A stretch of 64,000 nucleotides of DNA, taken from Sambucus nigra (lineage: Eukaryota > Streptophyta > Magnoliopsida > Dipsacales > Adoxaceae). The position numbers and the translations under genes are program-made. Below, in pieces: positions 56,104 to 64,000 of this stretch (position 1 is its first letter; every line of letters begins with the position of its first letter). Below the pieces are notes generated by a model. It saw nothing but the letters and a program-made list of their open reading frames with translations. It had not been told where the DNA came from and ran no database searches. Location: assembly GCA_949130495.1 (NCBI GenBank), contig OX422208.1, forward strand, positions 394,032,561-394,096,560, written 5' to 3'.

Positions 56104-57759
56104 TATATTAACATAATCCGACTAATCTGTGTCTATCACCCGAAGCACTGGCCTAATTGTGACGAGTCTATCCATGACTCTTAAATAGTAAATTAATCCC
56201 TAATATTAACGAAATCTGACTAATCTATGACTATCACTCAAAGCACTAGCCTAAATGACCCGAGTCTATTGCCGACTCCCGATTATTTAATTAATTCCTT
56301 ACTTAATAAAACTCACACCTATATTATTAAATATTGACACTAGGCCATTCATGACCAGCCCATATCCTAAATAAACCCAAATTTCCAACTGAAATCCATG
56401 TTCCCTAGTGTTGTGCGTCCTAAACACTCAAAATTCCATACTTCGAGCCTTTTCCAACTAACCCAAGCTAAACCAAGGTCCCTAAATATTTTCTAGAAAT
56501 CATAATTTCATCTATGGACTTTCCAAGATAAACAAAACCTTAAACCAATAAACGCATCAATAAAATAAGCAACATGGGATAAGCAGGTGAGCCTAAATGG
56601 TTCGGCAAGGGGACCAATTTGTTCTCCCCTGTATGCAACTCAGGTCGGGCCTGGTATGTTCTTTACGAGATTTACCCAGGTTTTCACCCCTAAAAGTGTC
56701 CCAATCTTCATCCCACTTCATAATATCACTACTCTATCAATTGTCAACATAGAGAAACATGTTTGATTTTTCCAATTCATCAAAAACCAAACTTGATAAT
56801 GGGATTCAATCACCCTTTTTCCAGAATTAGTTCACCCTTTATTCTAATACTTTTTCTAAATCAATAATTCAAGATCACACCTTTCAATTGTTCAATCTCA
56901 TATTTTTCAATTCAAGAAGACAATATAACTTTCTCATTCTTAGGTTTATCTATCAATAACATACTTTTCATATGGGATTTAATCATCAAGATCATATGGA
57001 ATCATCATAATTTTCAATCTTTCTCAAAAACCCATTTAACATATTATTCCCACCCAAAAATTTGTTGCAATTCTACCAATTATGATATGACATATATAAC
57101 TACACAAATAACATTAAGCAAGTCATTCATTTGACTTAGGTATGAAGAAGACTCTGAATCCTCCTTGTATATTGAGTGAGGCCTAGAAAAGATCCTCTCA
57201 AATTTGACCTCCCTTAGTTCCTATTGTGTTTCCTCCTCTTTTCTCCTCAATTCCTTCCATTGGAGATGTATAATGTAAAGTGGCTTCCCACAAGCCTCTA
57301 ATATCATATTTAAATACCCTAACACCGAAATTAGGTTAACCCATAAGTGACAAATGGCCCGTATACCCCCTAAGTGGGTCTCGTTTAATTTAAAAATCCA
57401 CTGACACCCGATCACTACACTCAGGTACTTAATTTTGACTATTTTGACCCTTCCTGGATCATACGTGCACTCAAAATCATCATCTGAGTCACCTATCATC
57501 AATTTACAATCTTATTCCCAAGACGACTGCACATGCACGTCCCGAATAAGGTCCGGTCGACCCGTCGCCTTTACCCACTTACAACGTACCATAAAATAAT
57601 CCAATTTGATTTACTTATCACACAAGTAAAAATAATAACAAATAAATATTACTTCATTTCTCGCTAATTAATAGATATTCAATTCACTTTATTTTTCAAT
57701 TTAATTAAATTACTATGATATGTGTAATTTAATTATTCCCAAAAATACGGGGTGTTACA
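55021..57759 (-). repeat. Gypsy LTR F, minus strand (3' LTR of a truncated element)
   Basis: On the minus strand it starts TGTAACACCCCGTATTTTTG at 57759 and continues with the block conserved in the E and solo LTRs (57480-57432). A reversed ggctctgac motif is at about 55213-55222. The far end is less sure; TGTAAGGGGTATGAC at 55021 is the best candidate on the plus strand. A PPT adjoins it at 57760. An (AT)n microsatellite lies inside. Plus-strand ORFs at 55793-56116 come from the microsatellite. Confidence 0.65.
56054..56109. repeat. (AT)n microsatellite
   Basis: About 28 AT units, with one GT interruption near 56085, inside LTR F. A likely length-variable locus. Confidence 0.95.
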
Positions 57760-58152
57760 TACTTCCCCCCTACAAAGGAATTTCGTCTTCAAAATTTGAA
57801 TAAGCCTGGTACTAAGAGCTTCATGTACTTATTGCGACTGCACCTTCATGTTCCCAAAGTTACATTCTTAAGACATTTCGGTGTCCTCCCTATACACCCA
57901 CCAATGATACTCTCCAGCCCAAAGGCCTATACACTACTAATCAAAACTAGTGACTAGTCTACTATAGTCACTTTTCGATGATAATCTACATCACCCTTCT
58001 TAACATCCCACCTTGAAAACTATACACAAGAAATTACAATTGATAATACGCAAATATTGTGTATTTCATCCGTCGAACCTACACATTTTAGCCCCCTCGG
58101 GTGTCTTAATCTCTATATTTAAGCCCGTTAACCAGACAACCTTGGTTTATAT
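57760..58152 (-). mobile_element. Internal stub of element F
   Basis: On the minus strand the end of this stub reads 'gacgaaattcctttgtaggg' followed by the PPT (ggggggaagta) and LTR F, the usual end of Tekay-like gypsy elements. The rest has no open frame. It is cut off by the LTR of element G at about 58153. Confidence 0.55.
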
Positions 58153-59502
58153 TGTTAACATGCTATATGAGGTATAATCGAGATTTTGTAGGTATTTAGG
58201 TACTAAGAATGGAGTTTAGACGCATTCCGGTGAAGTTCCATACGCAATCGCACGTTCAAAGGCAATCCGATCAATTCACAGTTTGGGCACCTGGCTCAAA
58301 ATCTCACGAAAGTTATATCCCTACTCACATGCTTCACGTGGCATCGAATGGTGCGCATTTATGAGTCTGCATGAAGAAGTTACGGCATTTCTAGCGAGCA
58401 AGAATTTCATATACACTAAAACAAGAGGGAAGGAGGTTCTACCCTGCTTGATCGATCGATCGATCAAAAGGATCGATGGATAGATCCTTCATAAATTTCC
58501 CAAGATTTCAACCATCGATCGATCGACCAAAGGGATCGATCGATCGAGTCTCTATTTTCTGCAGATATTTTCCTTTTCTTTTCTTTCTACTTTTCTTTTA
58601 TTCCAACTTACTATATAATCCAATTTTATTGTAATATCACAGATACTAAAAGGATATTCAGTTTTAATTAGTTTAGCCTATGATTTGTGGGTTTGGAGAG
58701 CTTGGCTTCATTTCTCTTTGGGTTAACAACCATATGGGTTGTGTATGTTTAACTTTGCACTTCTATCTCCATTTATATAAGTTGTTCTTGCTTAATTCTT
58801 GCTTTGTAGTGTAATTTCCATGCTTTGTTAATTAGTTTAATTGATTTATTTCTTGATTTCTTAGTTTAATTACCTGTAATTTAGTTTATTCATTATGTTA
58901 CCCTAGATAATTAGGGTCGGGATGTCGTTCCGCCATTAACGGGCCCCGAGCCCTGAAAATTAGGTTTCGTGCAGAATTGCATTTAATTGAACCCGCGCGT
59001 ATTAAAGTCGGTTTATTACGCATTTAACTTTCTTTGTCATGCAACGTTAGTGTTTATAGCGATAATCCGAGTTTAATTTGCGTGCGACCATTTTCCGTTA
59101 AATATTTATTCACGCAACTTTGGCTTAAATTCCTCATTGTGCTAAGTTTATGATTAATTGATAATGCTCGATTAAATTGCTCTCGAGCCGGAATTCAGAC
59201 TAATGGTTATTTTGTGCCGTATGGTTTGACGATATCCCGATCTTCACTTTTACTTTATTTAGACTTAACTTATTCTTTTCTTTTATTTCCTAGCACACAT
59301 CACCTTTTTACACTTTTATTCCAGAATTAATAATCCAATTAAAATCTGTCGAACACTCCCTATGGATTTGATACCCGACTTACCGCTATACTTGAATCGC
59401 AAGTAGACTCACAATTTAGGTTTTTGTAGAGAGTTGGTGAGATGAATATAAAACGACCGGTACGTAGGTGACTCTCACGCCGCGGAAAAACCCTGTCTAT
59501 CA
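58153..59502 (+). repeat. 5' LTR of element G
   Basis: The end ...CCCTGTCTATCA at 59502 is set by the PBS that follows. The start (TGTTAACATGC, 58153) is a guess from the TG and the end of element F. It has a CGATCGATCG cluster (58449-58547) followed by a TATA-like 'ctatataatcc' at about 58611. No gene; the ORF at 58283-58483 reads into the cluster. Confidence 0.6.
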
Positions 59503-59504
59503 AA

Positions 59505-59523
59505 TGGCGCCGTTGTTGGGGAC
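59505..59523 (+). other. PBS of element G (tRNA-Asp type)
   Basis: tggcgccgttgttggggac, two bases after the LTR end, is the site known from Athila-type elements (tggcgccgttgccggggac) with two changes. Confidence 0.8.
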
Positions 59524-59703
59524 TATTTTGTTATAGATTGTAATTGTCTTATTATTTTGTAGTATTTTTTATTTTGTATTTGTATTCTTTGTTTTAACCT
59601 TTTTTGCAGGACTTCTACATTTGAGCGCCTAGAAACGCTTGAATTTTCCCGTCGCACATTGCTTTGTGTAATTTTCCCTCTCGAGCTTTATTTTAGGGTA
59701 ATC

Positions 59704-60822
59704 ATGTCTTATTCTAATTTTTCTGGTAATCCTAATGATAATTCTCAAAATTCTGGTAAACCTATGACTTTTGGTCAATACTTAGAAGGCCAAAAAATTG
59801 CAACATCTAAAATGACATTGGGTGAGTATTACGAAAGTCAAAGTTTGGATTACATCAATTTTGGGCGTGATCATTTTGATTTTGGGTCGCAAGATCCTTA
59901 TGATAAGAATTTTGAAACAAATTGTAATCATTTTCAAAATTCTTATGTTAATGATTTTGAGTGTAGTCCCGAGAAAAATTTTCAAACCTCTCAATTCCAA
60001 GAATCCGCTCCTCGCCCTATGACTTTCGGTGAGGGATTGCGCATGCTTGAAAATGTGAGGATGGAAAATCGTTATCGGGAAGAAAATCGTTGTTGGAAAC
60101 ACGATTTGGATTTAGTATTTGAATTCAACGATGACTTTTCTTCCGAGACTTTTTAAGTGGAGGACTGTTTTGACCCAAATGAGGACTTCGTTCCTACTTT
60201 GGAACAACTCATCCTTGACATGACCCATGGTATAGTAGAGGATGGAAATGAGGATGAAACGGGCATAGTATCCATTTGCAATGAACTCGTTTCTTCTTTG
60301 ACTCTCAAAGAAGAAATTTTCATTATAAACGATCCTATTTCTTCCGAAATTAAATCTTTCGATGATGATCACTCATCGCTTGAGACTGTATTTCTTTCAT
60401 CCCCGTCTTTATTCTATACTATCACACCAATTCTAGTACTCGATGAATCGGTTCAAAACTTTTTAGTTCCAAACCTTTTCACCGACGAGGACTACTCGCT
60501 CGAGATGCCTTCCATGATGGCATCTTTGCCCTCATGTGCGCAGCCTCCCATTCCAACTTTAAAATACTTGGGAGATGATTCATTTTTTCTCGGCCCACAT
60601 GTGTATTTGCCACCTTTCCTATCCAAATCCCCCATCCTCCCTCCTAAAGTTTCAATTGGGGATGGTTCACTTTTACCGCTTTACACATGCCTTTCATCAT
60701 TTGAACGGAATTCCTATTTTCCGGTAGGCATGCATTTTCAGGAAGGTCCACCATTGATCTTCCGAAATCAAAATGTTGTTTGGGTGGACCCTCAAAAATT
60801 CCTACTTTTAGTATATATCTAA
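59704..60822 (+). pseudogene. Element G ORF1: unrecognised protein with repeated MT(F/L)G motif
   Basis: One frame of 373 codons from ATG 59704 to 60822, with a single TAA at 60154-60156 (tttTAAgtg, possibly CAA before). I do not recognise the protein. The N-terminus is rich in serine and asparagine (MSYSNFSGNPNDN). A motif occurs three times: KPMTFGQYLEGQ (residues 19-30), SKMTLGEYYESQ (35-46) and RPMTFGEGLRMLE (104-116). The second half is acidic, then proline-rich, with 'PPFLSKSPILPP' at about residues 305-316. No knuckle, protease or RT motif is seen. Its place directly after the PBS, where gag normally lies, suggests a gag or gag-like role, but that is only inference. Confidence 0.5.
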
Positions 60823-61288
60823 TTAGCATTCCTATGTATAGGTTGTATATACTAACTTCTTCTTTTTTTATTTTTTCTTAATTTAGTCTAGTGTAATTAG
60901 TTAATCTCTTTTTATATTTTTCGTATGCTTGGTTCTAACTCTTTTTGTAGGTTCAACGCAACTTGAATTTGAGGAGATTCGTCATCCCGACATACTTTTG
61001 TTAAGAAAAAATGAAAAAAATCACAAAAACAATTTTCTTTATTTTACACACACTCATTCTCACACATTTGTATTTGTTTTTGTTTTTGTTTTTATTTTAT
61101 TTTTCATTTCTTTGTGAACATGCGTGTGTGTCGCTCGTCGTATATTTTTCATTTTTTTGGTTACCATATGTGTATGTATGTGCATATTTAGTCCAATTCT
61201 TTATTTTTTATTTTTTTTAAAAATTTTTTTCTTTGTATTCTTATTATCATATACTTATATATACTATATATATACTTATATATCATTT

Positions 61289-61305
61289 CCCCCCCCCCCC
61301 CCCCC
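61289..61305. repeat. Poly-C tract of 17
   Basis: Seventeen C residues followed by 'atatccccttaattg' and another short C-run at 61326-61332. Length may be an assembly artefact. Confidence 0.9.
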
Positions 61306-61343
61306 ATATCCCCTTAATTGCAATTCCCCCCCTCCCATTTAAA

Positions 61344-61418
61344 AACTGGAGGCAATAAGCTTTTTGCTGCACGATCGATCGATCGATGCCTAAGTCTCGA
61401 TCGATCGATCGTCCAGTT
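61344..61418. repeat. CGATCGAT cluster framed by inverted repeat
   Basis: aactgga (61344-61350) and tccagtt (61412-61418) form a 7-bp inverted repeat. Inside lie cgatcgatcgatcgat (61372-61387) and cgatcgatcgatcg (61398-61411), which are self-complementary and can pair with each other. Confidence 0.8.
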
Positions 61419-62014
61419 ATAAGCTGAGACAAGTCAGTTTTTCCCCTTTCTCCTCTATTCTTTTCCTCTCCTGTCTTCCCAATTTCGTGCCCTAATTTCC
61501 CCCCACCAGATTTCCTTCAATTTTCAACCATTTTCTACGGTTTAAAGGTATAATTCTTCCTCTTTACTTATGTATTTGTAGATTTTGGTTGAATTTTTCC
61601 ATGTTTGGACATATTTGAATGTGTGTGGATTTCTCCCTGTTTTGTGTTGTTCCAACTGAACTAACTTGTGATTATTGATTTATATCCACTCATGACCTAG
61701 TATTTGATGTTGCATTGTGATTGTGTTCATGAATGTGGCTAATTCGTTGGTTCAAAATGGTGTTTTGCACCCTCGCCGCACATTGCGCACACGAAGTGTT
61801 CGCTAAAATGCTCCAAACAGTTTTCAATCAATTTTTGGCGTACACTTGGGTGATTTTCACTCGTTATCGCATTTCGATAAAATTTATTGCAATGTTGAAT
61901 TTTTTTCCTTGGTTTTGTGCACGTGCACCCACTATTTCAACCTGTACACTAACTAACCATTAATTGTGCTTACAATTTTTTTTGTATTGCTTAATTATTA
62001 TTTTGTAGGTTGAA

Positions 62015-63348
62015 ATGGCCGCTATCAAGAAATACAAGTCCACGCGATGCTTGCCCAACCGGGGCTTCGAGGGGTTTCGGTTCGAGCAGGAACGAGACTG
62101 GTTTTAGGCCTATTTTCAGACATCCGAGCGACTGCTGGGTTACCGTTTTGCCTAGACTCTTTATCATATACCATAGGAGGCACGTGCTTTGTTGCGCTGA
62201 CAGGGATGGGAGCCCTTTCTCGCTACCAATGGGCACATTAATGGAGAGTTTGTCCGTATGTTTTATGTGAAATTGGTAGAGGTGGGGGGTAGAGGCCTAC
62301 TACATATGAGGCCATGGTCCGTGGAGTTCAGATACCGCTCCGCCGTGAAGATTTGTCCGCTTTTATGGGTGTTCTAGACCGTGAGGATCCTATCATCTTT
62401 TTAGATTGGGATATGTTTGACCGTGCAACGTTAATTGAGGCCCTTGCACCGGGCAAGGAATGGAAGAAAGGTGCATTCCGTTCGGCCGCAATGGCGGGTT
62501 TACCAAGACTTGTCCACTACATCAACGTCCACTTATTCATGGTGACGAGCAACCGATTAGAGGTTAGTCACAAGCACGCAACATTCATCTACACTATTCT
62601 TCATGATTTGGGCGATATCAGTTTGCCAAAAATATTTTTAGAGATGATGCTGTCGACATTCAAGGAGATTTCCTGGAGGTATTCCCTTCCTTTTCCTTCC
62701 CTCATAACAAGGAGGTGCACTTCTCACGATTGCCTAGAGTATGACGTTGATCGCAAGCATGAGCCACTAGGGATTCTCAGAAAGGATAATATCTCGAAGA
62801 TGTTGACTCACACTTGGGGGGAGCCGGGGAACAAAAGACAAAGGGAAGAGGCAACTGACATGGATAAGGAGGAGGCTGAGATTAGAGGTATGGAGCAGGG
62901 TGAGGGTTCTCACATTCCACAAACAGATTTAGATTCCCGCTTTGAGGCATTTTAGGTAGTGAAGGACCAGCGCTGGGAGGAGACCCAGCTTAGTTGGGAT
63001 ACATGGGAGTCCTGCCTGGACCAGTAGCAGTTAGAGCTCACACAGCATCAGGACGATCAGCGGCTGGATCAAGATGAGCACTGGAAGGAGTGGGTCAAGC
63101 AGAGGCAGGATAGAGTGCAGCAGAGGCATGAGTACCGAATGATGCAGGCAATGATGAGAGACCTTTATTTGCAGAGGCATGATTCGGGCACAGCGCTACC
63201 TCCTGATTTTCAAGATCCTTTTGATCCTAGTGGTTCCGGCCACAAGGCTACGTTTGTACTGGGTCATTTAGGTATTTTTAGGAAGGATATTATGTTGTAT
63301 TTTTATTTTATTTATTTTATTTTTATTTTTATTTCTTTCTTTTTATAG
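62015..63348 (+). pseudogene. Element G ORF2: Athila-type 'plant transposon protein' ORF, broken
   Basis: ATG 62015 opens MAAIKKYKSTRCLPNRGFEG, then four stops (62105, 62150, 62171 and 62195) and a frameshift in a G-run near 62284. The second part is open at 62314-62955 (VRGVQIPLRREDLSAFMGV, then 'LPRLVHYINVHLFMVTSNR' and 'FIYTILHDLGDISLPKIF'). After stops at 62953 and 63025 a glutamine-, arginine-, aspartate-rich coiled-coil-like tail follows to 63348. The layout (RGF/F..ER start, VRG..I.L.R block, helical block, charged tail) resembles the Transposase_32-type domain seen in Athila-like elements. The assignment is from memory and moderate. Confidence 0.55.
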
Positions 63349-64000
63349 TTGTAATGTATTAAGTTGTTTTGTATTAAACTTATGAAATGAGCAATGAGAA
63401 TGTAGTTTGAGGTTGTTTATTGGATTTTGATGTGTGTGACCTTCCATTTTATAAATAAAAAAGTTCACCATCAATTTATCTAGTATTTGCACTTCAGCCC
63501 CTCTATATTGTTGTGACTTGTGACATAGATTCTTTTAACTTAATACATCAGTATATATTCTTCCTATGCTTTGTACTAACTTGTTTTGCAGATTCATTTG
63601 GACTTGTACTTATGGAGATCGCTCCAAATTTGGGTAATATCATTCTTTTCATATGCTTTGTATTGTGTTCTTTAATGGAAGCATTGGGGACAATGCAATA
63701 TTTTAGTTAGGGGGTGTGGGATATTCTATCCATTTCATTGTTTAGTCCTTGAATTTGACTACAATTTAGTTACAAAGCTTGTTTTTGTTAAAAATTTGAA
63801 AATTTTGAAAAATATTTTCTTTCTTTTTTCTCCTTTTTATGGGCATTTTGCCCTTGTTTCCAATGATAAATTTTAATAATTGCCCGATCCATTAGACAAT
63901 TCAACGATGCATGTTCTCAATTTTAGAAGTTGTTAGACTTTAGTCTCACTTATTGATATTATGAATAACTTCATGAATTAAACTTTAATCCCATGAGCAC
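63349..64000 (+). other. Element G, non-coding to the window end
   Basis: AT-rich, with no supportable gene (the ORF at 63513-63710 is low in features). It contains a perfect hairpin gcattg-ggga-caatgc (63681-63696) followed by 'ttagttagggggtgtggg'. A similar 'gacaatgc...gggggtgtg' segment is familiar from non-coding parts of Athila-type elements. Confidence 0.45.
63681..63696 (+). other. Perfect 6-bp stem hairpin
   Basis: gcattg and caatgc separated by ggga, followed by a G-rich tract at 63711-63720. It could be a structural RNA signal of the element; no function is shown by sequence alone. Confidence 0.6.

Larger units (their letters stand above)
60823..62014 (+). other. Element G non-coding stretch with low-complexity tracts
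   Basis: T-rich, with short tandem 'tttttgttt' runs (61068-61110), an AT-rich stretch (61250-61285), 17 C in a row (61289-61305), and a CGATCGATCG cluster framed by an inverted repeat (61344-61418). It ends in 'attttgtaggttgaa' just before the next ORF, which looks like a 3' splice site, so part of this may be an intron. ORFs in it (60929, 61011, 61124, 61733) are low-complexity and not supported. Confidence 0.5.
58153..64000 (+). mobile_element. Element G: Athila-like gypsy element, 5' part
   Basis: An LTR (about 58153-59502), a tRNA-Asp type PBS, an unrecognised ORF (59704-60822), a long non-coding stretch with low-complexity tracts, and a second ORF (62015-63348) resembling the plant-transposon-protein domain common in Athila-type elements. 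It runs beyond the window, so the 3' LTR and any RT are not seen. With no protease or RT in the first 4.5 kb, it may be non-autonomous or of unusual order. Confidence 0.6.

Noticed and set aside
55793..56116. ORF ending in a long Tyr-Ile run
   Set aside because: The run is the translated (AT)n microsatellite within an LTR.
61011..61342. Hydrophobic ORFs (Phe/Leu/Tyr-rich) that look like membrane proteins
   Set aside because: They result from T-rich low-complexity DNA and the poly-C tract; no conservation can be shown.

Overview
This is plant nuclear DNA, almost certainly angiosperm, and it consists entirely of transposable elements. I find no host gene, tRNA or rRNA. The evidence is Ty1/copia, Ty3/gypsy chromovirus, Athila-like gypsy and plant L1 LINE coding domains, tRNA-type primer binding sites (PBS), polypurine tracts (PPT) and 5-bp target site duplications (TSD). 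Apart from a few short open blocks, the coding regions are broken by stops and frameshifts.

Layout, left to right. (1) 1-3895: the 3' half of a gag-only, Sirevirus-like copia element (Z) ending in a diverged LTR. (2) 3912-54910: a tandem array of two nearly identical copia elements, A (LTR 4396-5406 to LTR 26955-27964) and B (LTR 26955-27964 to LTR 53930-54910). They share the middle LTR and follow a truncated LTR plus a 3' tail (3912-4395). Net of insertions, A is about 8.73 kb and B about 8.75 kb. (3) Inside A are element C (9149-14556, two 2.4-kb LTRs around a 590-bp non-coding core, within the integrase-RT linker) and element D (16725-26147, a minus-strand gypsy element, in the 3' non-coding region). 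(4) Inside B, in the integrase, is a full-length L1 LINE on the minus strand (30779-49980, about 5.5 kb net). The LINE itself holds a solo gypsy LTR (31532-34546) and a complete gypsy chromovirus E (37850-48532). (5) 55021-58152: a minus-strand gypsy LTR (F) with a stub of its internal region. (6) 58153 to the end: a plus-strand gypsy element G with a tRNA-Asp type PBS, an unrecognised ORF and an Athila-like second ORF, running out of the window.

Relative order can be read from the nesting: Z, then the copia array and its duplication, then C and D in A and the LINE in B, then E and the solo LTR in the LINE. Insertions present in A are absent from B and the reverse, so all three post-date the duplication.

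The signal I find most worth pursuing is a recurring one. LTRs of at least five unrelated families carry clusters of short self-complementary words (CGATCGATCG or CGTTCGAACG), in several cases 20-170 bp upstream of a TATA box. In elements C and E the two LTRs of one element differ by an extra unit of exactly this cluster. Second come a 179-bp tandem triplet inside the LTRs of D, short blocks conserved between otherwise different gypsy LTRs, a set of premature stops in E that are all explainable as C-to-T changes, and an unrecognised ORF with a thrice-repeated motif in G.
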